In this document: positions 1 to 6,630 of the stretch, in pieces
Position numbering within the stretch: the stretch's first letter is position 1
Layout of the letters: every line of letters begins with the position of its first letter
From: Tharpella sp964457755
GTDB lineage: Bacteria > Desulfobacterota > Anaeroferrophillalia > Anaeroferrophillales > Tharpellaceae
DNA length: 11,011 nt
Assembly (NCBI GenBank): GCA_964457755.1
Contig: CAYWGC010000076.1
Location: 1-11,011, forward strand
Direction: 5' to 3'
Notes under the pieces: generated by a model
The model's input: only the letters and a program-made list of their open reading frames with translations
Told to the model about the DNA's origin: nothing
The model's database searches: none
Made by a program: the position numbers and the translations under genes

Positions 1-1193
1 TGGCCGGGGGTGAGGGCAAACGTTTAAGCCCGTTAACCCGCGATCGCGCCAAACCAGCCGTTCCTTTTGCCGGTCAATACCGGATCATCGATTTCACCTT
101 AAGCAACTGCCTCAACTCCCATATCCGCAAAATCATTGTCCTGACCCAATACAAATCGGGCTCCGCCTCACGCCACCTGTCGGCGGGTTGGAGTATCTTC
201 AACCCGGAACTGGGCGAATTCATCTATGAAATCCCACCCCAAATGCGGGTCGGAGAGAACTGGTATCAGGGCACCGCGGACGCCATTTACCAGAACCTCT
301 ATTCACTTGATGTTATTAAACCAAAATATGTCGTGGTTCTGGCCGGTGATCATATCTACAAGATGGATTACGGCAACATGCTGGACTTTCATAAAGCCAA
401 CGATGCCGCCCTGACAATCTCAGCAATTACTGTCGACCGGGCCACTGCCACCGGGCTTGGCATTCTTGAGGTTGACAAAAAACAGCAGGTCATCGGCTTT
501 CAGGAAAAACCTGAACAACCCAAAGGCATTCCCGGACGACCGGATCAAGCCTACGCCTCTATGGGAATCTATATTTTTAACTTCGAGATGATGAAAGAGC
601 TCCTTGAAGCCGATGCCGCAGACCCCGATAGCAGCCATGATTTCGGCAATGACATTATCCCGGCCCTCTACCCCAAAGAGCGCGTCTTCGCTTACCCTTT
701 CGGGACCGACAGCGACAAACGGGATGCCACTTACTGGCGCGATGTTGGCACACTCGACGCATTCTGGGAAGCCAATATCAATCTCGCCGGAGTCGATCCA
801 ATCTTCAACCTTTACGACAGCGATTGGCCCCTGCGCACCTATCAAGCGCAGATGCCACCGGCTAAATTTGTCTTTGCCAATGTCCGGGAACAGCGGGTCG
901 GACGCGCCCTCGACTCTATCGTCTGCAATGGTGTCATCATCAGCGGCGGTTTGGTTGAGCGCTCAGTGCTTTCGCCTGGAGTACGGATCCACAGCTTTGC
1001 CCAAGTGCATGAATCGATCCTCATGCACTATGTCGAGATCGGCCGTAAATCCCGGATTCGCAAAACGATTATTGATAAAGGGGTCAAGATTCCACCGGGC
1101 ACTGAAATCGGTTACAATCTGGCAAAAGATCGACAAAGATTTCCGGTCTCTGAGGGAGGCGTTGTGATAGTACCCAAAGGAACTGTCTTTTAA
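1..1193 (+). CDS. glgC: Glucose-1-phosphate adenylyltransferase (ADP-glucose pyrophosphorylase), 5' end outside window
   Basis: GlgC makes ADP-glucose and pyrophosphate from ATP and glucose-1-phosphate, the committed step of bacterial glycogen synthesis, in the cytoplasm. The frame is open from the first full codon (base 3) to TAA at 1191-1193, giving 396 visible residues. The visible part begins AGGEGKRLSPLTRDRAKPAV, the nucleotide-binding signature at the extreme N-terminus, so only about 8-15 residues should be missing. Other family motifs follow in order: WYQGTADAI (visible residues 87-95), GDHIYKMDY, FQEKP (the lysine contacts glucose-1-phosphate in the family), ASMGIYIF, and YWRDVGT. 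The end is a left-handed beta-helix with a hexapeptide-like pattern, terminating in EGGVVIVPKG. The first signature has Lys where Ser or Thr is common. The gene ends 29 bp before eno with no terminator between, so the two are probably co-transcribed. Identification is secure; allosteric type cannot be read from the sequence. Confidence 0.96.
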   Translation, partial: AGGEGKRLSPLTRDRAKPAVPFAGQYRIIDFTLSNCLNSHIRKIIVLTQYKSGSASRHLSAGWSIFNPELGEFIYEIPPQMRVGENWYQGTADAIYQNLYSLDVIKPKYVVVLAGDHIYKMDYGNMLDFHKANDAALTISAITVDRATATGLGILEVDKKQQVIGFQEKPEQPKGIPGRPDQAYASMGIYIFNFEMMKELLEADAADPDSSHDFGNDIIPALYPKERVFAYPFGTDSDKRDATYWRDVGTLDAFWEANINLAGVDPIFNLYDSDWPLRTYQAQMPPAKFVFANVREQRVGRALDSIVCNGVIISGGLVERSVLSPGVRIHSFAQVHESILMHYVEIGRKSRIRKTIIDKGVKIPPGTEIGYNLAKDRQRFPVSEGGVVIVPKGTVF

Positions 1194-1210
1194 AACAAAT
1201 AATCTATAGT

Positions 1211-1216
1211 AAGGAG
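1211..1216 (+). promoter_or_regulatory. Ribosome binding site of eno
   Basis: AAGGAG lies 6 nt before the ATG at 1223, inside the 29-bp glgC-eno gap. It fixes the enolase start and suggests independent strong initiation within a shared transcript. Confidence 0.85.
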
Positions 1217-1222
1217 AAAAAT

Positions 1223-2506
1223 ATGTCGTTTATTGTTGATGTTGAAGCTCTGGAGATCCTTGATTCACGTGGCAACCCGACCGTCGAAGTCGAAGTAACC
1301 CTGGAAAGCGGGGTTATTGGTCGGGCCGCAATTCCTTCCGGAGCCTCCACCGGTATCCATGAAGCGGTTGAGTTAAGAGATGGCGACCCTGAACGCTACC
1401 TCGGTAAAGGGGTCAGTCAGGCGGTTGAAAATGTTAACGGTGAAATCGCCGACCGGATTATTGGCTTCGATGCCACCCGGCAGCGCGAACTCGATCAAAC
1501 CCTGATCGAGATGGATGGTACTGAAAATAAGGGCCGCCTCGGTGCCAACGCCATGCTTGGGGTCTCCTTGGCGACCGCAAAAGCGGCCGCCGAAGTTGTC
1601 GGTCTACCACTCTATCAATATATCGGTGGCATCAACGCCCATCTCTTACCGGTACCGATGATGAATATCCTCAATGGCGGCCAGCACGCTGACAACAATG
1701 TCGATATCCAGGAATTTATGGTTCTACCGGTTGGCGCTGAAAATTTTGCTGAAGCTCTGCGCATGGGAACTGAAACTTTTCACGCCCTGAAAAAGGTTCT
1801 CAAAGGGAAAGGCTATAATACCTCGGTCGGGGATGAGGGCGGCTTTGCGCCCAACCTGAAATCCAACGAAGAGCCCTTCCAGTTGATAGTCGAAGCCATC
1901 GCTGCAGCCGGTTACAAAGCCGGTGAAGATATCCTGATTGCCATCGATGCAGCTGCCAGTTCTTTCTATAAAGATGGCAAATACAACCTTGAGGCTGAAG
2001 GAAAATCACTAGATTCTGCTGGATTGGTCGATTTCTACGCCGAGATGGTCGAAAAATATCCGATCATCTCAATTGAAGATGGGCATGATGAGGATGATTG
2101 GACAGGCTGGAAACTGATGATGGATAAACTTGGCAAGAAGATTCAGATTGTCGGCGATGACCTCTTTGTCACCAACCCCAAACGCCTGGTTCGCGGGATC
2201 GAAGAGGGATCCGCCAACTCGATCCTCATCAAACTCAACCAAATCGGCACCCTGACTGAAACCTTAGAGACCGTTGCCATGGCCAAAAAAGCAGGCTACA
2301 CTGCCGTCGTCTCACATCGCTCCGGCGAAACCGAGGATTCAACCATCGCCGATCTCGTCGTCGCCTTAAACACCGGCCAGATCAAAACCGGCTCCGCCTG
2401 CCGCACCGACAGAATCTGTAAATACAACCAGCTTTTACGCATCGAAAGAGAGCTTTACGGCCAAAGCGACTACTTGGGCCGCGAGGTCTTCTACAATTTG
2501 AAATAG
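1223..2506 (+). CDS. eno: Enolase (phosphopyruvate hydratase)
   Basis: Enolase interconverts 2-phosphoglycerate and phosphoenolpyruvate in glycolysis and gluconeogenesis; it is a cytoplasmic Mg-dependent enzyme, normally a dimer or octamer. The product is 427 residues, normal for bacterial enolase. Family residues seen: mobile loop SGAST (39-43), GGQHADN with His156, catalytic acid Glu205 in GDEGG, Mg ligands Asp242, Glu285 (SIEDG) and Asp312 (GDDLF), catalytic base Lys337 in the signature ILIKLNQIGTLTET, His365 in SHRSGETED, and Lys388 in IKTG. The C-terminal KYNQLLRIERE is standard. Small oddities are GHDEDDW where GLDEDDW is usual and the Cys-containing stretch SACRTDRICKYNQ. The start is supported by AAGGAG at 1211-1216. 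Being directly behind glgC places a gluconeogenic enzyme in the same transcript as glycogen synthesis. A strong intrinsic terminator follows. Confidence 0.98.
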   Translation: MSFIVDVEALEILDSRGNPTVEVEVTLESGVIGRAAIPSGASTGIHEAVELRDGDPERYLGKGVSQAVENVNGEIADRIIGFDATRQRELDQTLIEMDGTENKGRLGANAMLGVSLATAKAAAEVVGLPLYQYIGGINAHLLPVPMMNILNGGQHADNNVDIQEFMVLPVGAENFAEALRMGTETFHALKKVLKGKGYNTSVGDEGGFAPNLKSNEEPFQLIVEAIAAAGYKAGEDILIAIDAAASSFYKDGKYNLEAEGKSLDSAGLVDFYAEMVEKYPIISIEDGHDEDDWTGWKLMMDKLGKKIQIVGDDLFVTNPKRLVRGIEEGSANSILIKLNQIGTLTETLETVAMAKKAGYTAVVSHRSGETEDSTIADLVVALNTGQIKTGSACRTDRICKYNQLLRIERELYGQSDYLGREVFYNLK

Positions 2507-2529
2507 AGAACCAAAAAAGAATATCAATC

Positions 2530-2580
2530 AAACACCAAGAGGGAGCATTGTTTAAACAACGCTCCCTCTTGGTGTTTTTA
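2530..2580 (+). terminator. Strong intrinsic terminator of the glgC-eno operon (possibly bidirectional)
   Basis: A perfect 17-bp stem pairs 2530-2546 with 2561-2577. Its 14-nt loop (2547-2560) contains a further palindrome, TTGTTTAAACAA. The right arm ends in GTGTTTTT, giving a U-tract on the plus strand. On the minus strand the left arm also ends in a short U-rich end, so it could also serve the converging minus-strand gene ending at 2588. Confidence 0.9.
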
Positions 2581-2587
2581 AAAGAAC

Positions 2588-2884
2588 TCATTTTTTCTTT
2601 TTATCGTTTTTTTTCAACCCTGCCAGCAAATGTTTTATTGCCATCCATGGGTGATGCTTAATCATCCGGGGTCCGGCATAGCGCATAACCTCCCTGATTT
2701 TGGTTTTCATTTCCGGCTCGTGACAATGAATCTGACATTTACCGCAAGTTGTTCTTGACTCTTTTATGGAACAATGCTGAAGCCTGTTAATTGCGTAGTC
2801 GCGACAATACATTGCGACCATGGCTCTGATGGTCTTGGCGTCGTTTGAATTAGCAAACTGCGGTTTGTTAGAAATTTTGAGCAA
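2588..2884 (-). CDS. Small YgbA_NO-family (nitrous oxide-stimulated promoter family) protein, internally shortened
   Basis: The frame encodes up to 98 residues from a TTG start, with ATG at residue 22 (MVAMYC) as an alternative. The C-terminal half fits the Cys-rich family named after E. coli ygbA, whose expression responds to nitrosative stress: TCGKCQIHCHEPEMK (46-60), REVMRYAGPRM (64-74) and HHPWMAIKHLL (77-87). The N-terminal part keeps TIRAMVAMYCRD (18-29). From memory of the family, a block with a CxxC and a LLxYA-like helix start normally follows YCRxHH; here YCRD runs straight into YAINRLQHC, so about 15-18 residues seem to be deleted in frame. The molecular function of the family is unresolved; a Cys-coordinated metal or Fe-S role is only a guess. 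No good Shine-Dalgarno precedes the TTG, and an in-frame TAA lies three codons upstream. The gene converges on eno. It may be a functional short variant or an early pseudogene. Confidence 0.7.
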   Translation of the reverse strand: MLKISNKPQFANSNDAKTIRAMVAMYCRDYAINRLQHCSIKESRTTCGKCQIHCHEPEMKTKIREVMRYAGPRMIKHHPWMAIKHLLAGLKKNDKKKK

Positions 2885-2998
2885 AATATTTTACTTTTGT
2901 CTAATTAATTTATGTGGTTGCTACTGCAATTTAGATCTAAATTAAATTTTATCGGATTTCATAATCTACTTGTCTATCAGAAAGCCGATTAGAAGTGA

Positions 2999-3012
2999 TT
3001 GATTTAAGTCAA
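2999..3012 (-). promoter_or_regulatory. FNR/Dnr/HcpR-type operator
   Basis: The 14-mer TTGATTTAAGTCAA is an interrupted palindrome of the CRP/FNR-superfamily type TTGAY-N4-RTCAA and differs by one base from the E. coli FNR consensus. It lies about 115 bp upstream of the minus-strand YgbA-like gene and 25 bp upstream of a TTGACA promoter on the plus strand. A class II activator at this position would put the minus-strand start near 2964, with the weak hexamer TAGACA (2976-2971) as its -10. The operator identity is supported by sequence; which gene it controls is inferred. Confidence 0.5.
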
Positions 3013-3036
3013 ATGAAACGAACGGCATTATTTGGA

Positions 3037-3066
3037 TTGACAGAGTGTGAGAATACGCCATACAAT
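3037..3066 (+). promoter_or_regulatory. Sigma70-like promoter 1
   Basis: A perfect -35 TTGACA (3037-3042), an 18-bp spacer and a -10 TACAAT (3061-3066, 5 of 6). It lies 25 bp downstream of the FNR-like box, which would be centred near -67 relative to a start at about 3073. The first annotated gene downstream begins over 320 nt away. Confidence 0.5.
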
Positions 3067-3087
3067 TAAAATAACATGGCAAAAAAA

Positions 3088-3117
3088 TTGACAGTGCTTA
3101 TTCTGGCCAGTAATAAT
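3088..3117 (+). promoter_or_regulatory. Sigma70-like promoter 2 (tandem with promoter 1)
   Basis: A second perfect TTGACA (3088-3093) with AATAAT (3112-3117, 5 of 6) after an 18-bp spacer. Together with promoter 1 it could drive a long leader toward the gene at 3402. Confidence 0.4.
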
Positions 3118-3183
3118 CGTTGGAGTATTTGATGGATGGGCTAGATTGGTAGATTTTTTTACGAATACAGAGGAAGCATCCTA

Positions 3184-3201
3184 TTACGATATACGCTTAA
3201 G
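3184..3201 (+). other. Isolated att-like site resembling the left end of the mobile element
   Basis: Core TTACGAT (3184-3190) followed by arm ATACGCTTAAG (3191-3201). This matches the left end of element copy B (8715-8732) at 16 of 18 positions, including the whole 7-bp core and 9 of 11 arm bases. The similarity does not extend into the element beyond the arm. It could be a potential target, a scar of an excised or degraded copy, or coincidence. Confidence 0.4.
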
Positions 3202-3401
3202 CTGGCTATCTTCTCGAAAGGTTAAGATTGGCAGTAATATTTTCAGGGATGTCTCAGTTGTTCGGCTGGTAATTATTGGTCATGCACATTAAAAAATTAG
3301 TTTGACTCTGTGTGTAATTTCTGATTGTAGGATGATTCTGCGATAAGAATAAAAACTAGTTGTTGGTTTATACTTAGTAGAAATAACCGCAGGTTGTTGT
3401 C

Positions 3402-3983
3402 ATGATGGATATAATTGAAAAAGTTTTTACCTGGAGCATTCCCTTACTGGTCATTTTTCTGGTGTTTCGATCCAGGGGTGCTCACCGAGAGCTGAACGAT
3501 GTTTTCAAGGCTCTAGCCCGGGAAACTGGTGGAAAACTTTCCCGTTCCGACGAAGTTCGTTATCCGGTTCTCTCGGTTCATCACAGTGGACGTAGTTTTA
3601 CGATTACTAATGATCTGGCGACCGGGGGTAAAGTCTGGGTGACAAAACTGCATATGGATAGCCACCTCAGCCAACCATTTAAGCTACGCATCCAGCCAAC
3701 CGACCGAATTGAAGAGTTTTCCAAGAAAATGGGCTTTCAGGATGTTAAATTGGGTAATCCTCAATTCGATGAGCAATACTTGGTCAAAACCCAGGATGCA
3801 TCAATGGCACGAAAAATTATGAACGAAGAGTTGCAACAGTTGTTAGTGAAGCTCAGTCCTTTGCGTCCAGAACTTTGGATTACTGAAAAATATATCTCCG
3901 TTTCCACCCAAATGCAGTATGAAATAGAAGGCTACCGGAAACTGCTCAAATTGGGGTATGAACTATGCGAAACGGTAAGATAA
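3402..3983 (+). CDS. Membrane-anchored protein of unknown function
   Basis: A 193-residue protein. One hydrophobic segment at residues 8-22 (VFTWSIPLLVIFLVF), followed by the positive RSRGAHR, suggests an N-terminal anchor with the rest in the cytoplasm. The soluble part is a mixed alpha/beta domain: LARETGGK (38-45), YPVLSVHHSGRSFTI (54-68), KLRIQPTDRIEEFSKKMGFQDVKLGNPQFDEQYLVKTQD (94-132), then a helical stretch and LWITEKYISVST (158-169). The order of a lipid/IQP-type strand, a GxQDxxxGxxxFDxxFxxKT motif and a helix resembles uncharacterised anchored proteins with DUF-type domains, but I cannot name a family with certainty. Codon use looks like host genes. The start is the first ATG (3402), with ATG 3405 next to it; only a weak GCAGG element precedes. 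No neighbour gives a functional clue, and no clear terminator follows. Confidence 0.72.
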   Translation: MMDIIEKVFTWSIPLLVIFLVFRSRGAHRELNDVFKALARETGGKLSRSDEVRYPVLSVHHSGRSFTITNDLATGGKVWVTKLHMDSHLSQPFKLRIQPTDRIEEFSKKMGFQDVKLGNPQFDEQYLVKTQDASMARKIMNEELQQLLVKLSPLRPELWITEKYISVSTQMQYEIEGYRKLLKLGYELCETVR

Positions 3984-4023
3984 AAGAGTTTAAATTTTAC
4001 TGGTGGGCCATCGGTAAATCGAA

Positions 4024-4257
4024 CTAAAGTATTTCAAAGGGATCCGTGATGTTTGAGAAAAAGATGGTCGTAGGATGGACTGAAAGGCAACCAAACATCT
4101 GTTGCCTTGCCTGACGGTTGAAAAAAGATTCAATGTCCCTTGTAATCTCATAGATGGCCTTTTTTTCTTGAATTGGAGCGTTCATTTTGAACTGTTTCAG
4201 CAATTTAAGGTATTCGGTAATACAGTATTGGCTGCCGAAATTTGAATTATGGATCAG
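4024..4257 (-). pseudogene. Decayed IS3-family transposase fragment (C-terminal part of DDE integrase domain)
   Basis: The minus-strand frame between stops (TAA at 4258-4260, TAG at 4024-4026) reads LIHNSNFGSQYCITEYLK, then LLKQFKM. This matches the IS3-family block LIHHSDRGSQY...YxxLLKxxxM. The second catalytic Asp of HSDRGSQY is Asn here. The frame continues with KKAIYEITRDIESFFNRQAR and GCLS, which fits the family's C-terminal end (IFxYIExFYNRxRxHxxLGYLSP). The block between them (SMSRKGNCxDNAxxESF, carrying the catalytic Glu) is missing, indicating an internal deletion of several tens of residues. No start codon, no upstream orfA and no flanking inverted repeats were found. This is a non-functional remnant lying immediately beside mobile element A. 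The family call rests on motifs by eye. Confidence 0.65.
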
Positions 4258-4343
4258 TTAAATTTCCCCGGACATTTTTTTGAGATTGTCAGTAAGAGGT
4301 TACATTAATTTCCAATTCCATAAAACTTAAGATATTCTGCGAA

Positions 4344-4372
4344 CATACGAATATTTACAATATATACGTAAT
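4344..4372 (+). repeat. Left end (attL-like) of element A
   Basis: Outer flank CATACGAATAT (4344-4354), core TTACAAT (4355-4361), inner arm ATATACGTAAT (4362-4372). The outer flank pairs with the inner arm at 8 of 11 positions, so the complete site itself looks like a recombinase binding site with two inverted arms around a 7-bp spacer. Confidence 0.7.
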
Positions 4373-4467
4373 AAAGTCTATTTTTACTTATTAAATCAAA
4401 TACTTACAACTGTTTTTAATTTATCATCTTCTGACTGAAAGTCAAGTTTTTTCTCCAAGGTAGCGGA

Positions 4468-4527
4468 GGAAAAAGCCAATTGTGAGAATGGGCTTCAAAA
4501 TGCTCGTCAGAACAATTGGCTTTTTCC
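4468..4527. other. Conserved long hairpin after recombinase gene 2, copy A
   Basis: A perfect 16-bp stem pairs GGAAAAAGCCAATTGT (4468-4483) with 4512-4527. The 28-nt apical part can form an inner GGGC/GCTC stem. It lies 9 bp beyond the stop codon of gene 2, so it may end the recombinase transcript, but no U-run follows the stem on the minus strand. The apical region is nearly identical in copy B. Confidence 0.75.
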
Positions 4528-4536
4528 GTAGCGGGC

Positions 4537-5445
4537 TCACTCCATATTACCCGGTCCTTCGGATTGTACTGAAGTTCTTTTCATTACGGTGTCCATAGCC
4601 TTGAAATAGTCTCGCTGGGCTTTACGATTAGAGAGTTTACTATACCGCTGAGTGGTTCTGACCCCTGAATGACCAAGAATATCCTGGATACTAACAAGAT
4701 CTGCATCTGCGTTAAGCAATTGGGTGGCCATGGTGTGGCATAACTGATGACACGATGCCGATACGCCGCACTTTTTTGAGTAAAATTCTATTCGTTTCTG
4801 AATACCCCGTACAGAAATCGGTTGTCTTCTATATATTCCCTTCTCCACTAGAAAAACCCGGCGTTCTTTGACAATTGGCCGTAGAGTCAGATATACGGCC
4901 AGAGCTTCTGCGGAATCATCGCTAATATAAACAACCCTGTCTTTTGATCCTTTACCGCATAACACCAATATCTGACTACGTTGATAGTCGATATCGTCCA
5001 AAGTGAGATTGGCTACTTCCGCAACCCGCATACCACTACGTAACATCAACATAAATATTGCTTTGTCTCAAGGTTTTTTCACACTCTTCAAAAAGATTTC
5101 AACATCTATGTCTTTAAGGTGGCGAGGAAGTGGATGAGGCACCCGGAGAGCCATACCAATTTTGACAGGATTTTTCACCTGTAGCTCTTCCTCGTCAATC
5201 AAAAAATCATAAAATCGGCGAATGCTGCAAAGGTGGCAATTGATGCTATGTACTCCCAATTGTTTTTCAAGTGAGAAATCAATGTAGCATTTAATCTCAG
5301 CGATTGTGACTTTTTCGATTGGAATAACAATCCATTCCACGAAATGTTTCAATCTGTGAAGATAATTTTTAACTGTGTGGTCGGAGCAGTTTTTTCTTTT
5401 CAAAGACTTCTTGTAGTTTTGTATTGATACGGTGGTGTTGTTCAT
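4537..5445 (-). pseudogene. Tyrosine recombinase 2 of element A, nonsense-interrupted
   Basis: Same frame and layout as the intact gene at 8895-9800. The start is ATG at 5445, 5 nt after AGGAGG (5451-5456). An in-frame TGA at 5068-5070 interrupts it where copy B reads KKTRDQA; A reads KKP-stop-DKA, consistent with CGA to TGA. The upstream part holds the SAM-like core-binding domain. The downstream part holds the catalytic domain with SGMRVAEV (Arg I), GKGSKDR (hairpin Lys), DILGHS and QRYSKLS (Tyr nucleophile). The HxxR motif is HQLCH instead of HRLRH (codon TGC at 4738-4740), so the second catalytic Arg is lost. Both lesions are C-to-T type changes. The two fragments alone should not give an active recombinase. 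The gene starts inside recombinase gene 1 (77-bp overlap). Confidence 0.9.
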
Positions 5446-6553
5446 CATGACCTCCTTTTTCAATTTTTGCCATAGCTTTAAAATACTCAGTTTCTCTGGT
5501 TAAATTCGACATCCTGGCGTAGCGCAGGGTCATCTCAATACATTTATGTCCTAAAAGCTGCTGTAGAACCTCCGGTCGTAGACCAGCATTAAGCATATTT
5601 GTAGCAAAAATGTGCCGCAAAGAATGAAGACTGTAACTCTTTTGTCCAAGAGTGGCCTTCCCCAAATAATTCCGCATTATCATGCCGGCTTGTACATAAC
5701 AAAGGCTGTCTCGTGTAGTGCCGTAGAAAAGATATTCCTTGTTCGGCTTTTTGTTTGACAGCCATTGTCTCAAAGCACTGCCCGCTTCATCGCTGTAGTA
5801 TACGACTCGACCCTCAAAATTCTTTTTACTGAGATGAAGCAAGATTTTTCGTTCCGCCAGGATGATATCAGCTACTTTGACATTGAGGAGCTCACCTATG
5901 CGCATGCCGGTATGCAACAAGATCAAAATCAAGGCTCGATCACGAACATCATCAATAACTGCTAAAAGTTGCTTTAAATCATCGGATGGAATTGCTTTTG
6001 GTAGTGCTTTAGGCAGTTTTATGTGAATTTTTCTGTGCAAAATATCTGGAGGAATAATTTTATTGTCTACAAAAGATTGAAGAAAAGCATACACTGTTGC
6101 CAGTTTACCTCTCACGGAAGCGACTTTTAGACCTCGATCCTGCTCATGCTCAACATAGGCCGCAATGTCTTTCCGGGTAATTCCCCTAAAGTAATACTTG
6201 CCTAACGTTTTGAAAAAGGATAAGAAACCCAGTAGAAACTCACCACTTTGCTTAATAGTACTTGACGCCAAATTTCTACTATACTTGTCGTAAAGGTGAC
6301 TGATCACAAGATCGTTGCCAGGGAGTTTGCTTTCCTCTAACCGAAGAACGATCCGATCAAGAGCGCACCGTTTGTCACTGAGCCAGCAGTTTTCAATCAA
6401 CCTGGTACTTGGCGAAAATTGATTGGGTAATAATGTAGGTTCTGTGAAAGTGTCTTTGGTGTGAGGGACGACAAATAGGCAGGATTCTGTTGCGATGGGT
6501 TTCGTCCACTTTTTTGAGTGAAAATTCTCTGACGTGTATTTTTGTTCGGTCAT
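5369..6553 (-). CDS. Tyrosine recombinase 1 of element A
   Basis: A 394-residue phage-integrase-family protein expected to cut and rejoin DNA at the element ends through a 3'-phosphotyrosine intermediate. Residues 1-80 are a poorly conserved extension. Residues about 85-175 form the helical core-binding domain (KYSRNLASSTIKQSGEFLLGF; KDIAAYVEHEQDRG). The catalytic domain at about 190-360 shows Arg218 in HTGMRIGEL, candidate hairpin lysines 243/244 before EGRVVYYS, His310 and Arg313 in HSLRH, His336 in LLGHK, and nucleophile Tyr345 in LRYARMS, nine residues after His336. All catalytic positions are intact. The start ATG at 6553 follows AGGAGG (6559-6564). A basic tail (370-394) is encoded in the DNA that also encodes the start of gene 2. 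Compared with copy B, identity is about three quarters by eye and lowest in residues 10-65. Confidence 0.93.
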   Translation of the reverse strand: MTEQKYTSENFHSKKWTKPIATESCLFVVPHTKDTFTEPTLLPNQFSPSTRLIENCWLSDKRCALDRIVLRLEESKLPGNDLVISHLYDKYSRNLASSTIKQSGEFLLGFLSFFKTLGKYYFRGITRKDIAAYVEHEQDRGLKVASVRGKLATVYAFLQSFVDNKIIPPDILHRKIHIKLPKALPKAIPSDDLKQLLAVIDDVRDRALILILLHTGMRIGELLNVKVADIILAERKILLHLSKKNFEGRVVYYSDEAGSALRQWLSNKKPNKEYLFYGTTRDSLCYVQAGMIMRNYLGKATLGQKSYSLHSLRHIFATNMLNAGLRPEVLQQLLGHKCIEMTLRYARMSNLTRETEYFKAMAKIEKGGHDEQHHRINTKLQEVFEKKKLLRPHS

Positions 6554-6602
6554 GATAGCCTCCTTTTTCTTTTTCTAGAAAAAACAGGGACTTAATGACC
6601 AT

Positions 6603-6611
6603 ACTATAGCA
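6603..6611 (-). promoter_or_regulatory. Extended -10 promoter of the recombinase operon, copy A
   Basis: On the minus strand TGCTATAGT is an extended -10 (TGn plus TATAGT). The equivalent TGCTATAAC occurs at the same place in copy B. No good -35 is seen. It lies between the right att arm and gene 1, about 50 bp before the start codon, so it stays with the element when it moves. Confidence 0.55.
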
Positions 6612-6630
6612 CATCAGCGGCCGCAATCAT

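Larger units (their letters stand above)
2885..3401. other. AT-rich gene-poor interval of about 517 bp
   Basis: No convincing gene is seen. It holds the FNR-like box (2999-3012), two sigma70-like promoters pointing right (3037-3066 and 3088-3117), and an isolated att-like site (3184-3201). A frame open from 3092 to TAA at 3287-3289 encodes about 65 codons, ending in a hydrophobic stretch and GHAH. It has no start with a ribosome binding site and could be the tail of a decayed gene. An 18-codon ATG frame begins at 3076, only about 10 nt after a -10 element. Confidence 0.55.

Noticed and set aside
604..1167. Overlapping open frames within glgC (also minus-strand 420-845)
   Set aside because: They overlap a well-conserved enzyme gene, have Ser/Thr-rich or nonsensical composition and no start signals.
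3076..3132. 18-codon ATG frame following promoter 1
   Set aside because: It has no ribosome binding site, no recognisable product, and ends at a TGA; a leaderless peptide is possible but unsupported.
4622..4628. Extra TTACGAT occurrences (also near 3598)
   Set aside because: A 7-mer is expected about once per window by chance; these lack the 11-bp arm and lie in coding sequence.
5068..5070. In-frame TGA as a selenocysteine or programmed readthrough codon in recombinase 2 of copy A
   Set aside because: Copy B has a sense Arg codon at the equivalent place, and A also lost a catalytic Arg, so ordinary decay explains it. No SECIS-like structure was seen right after it.
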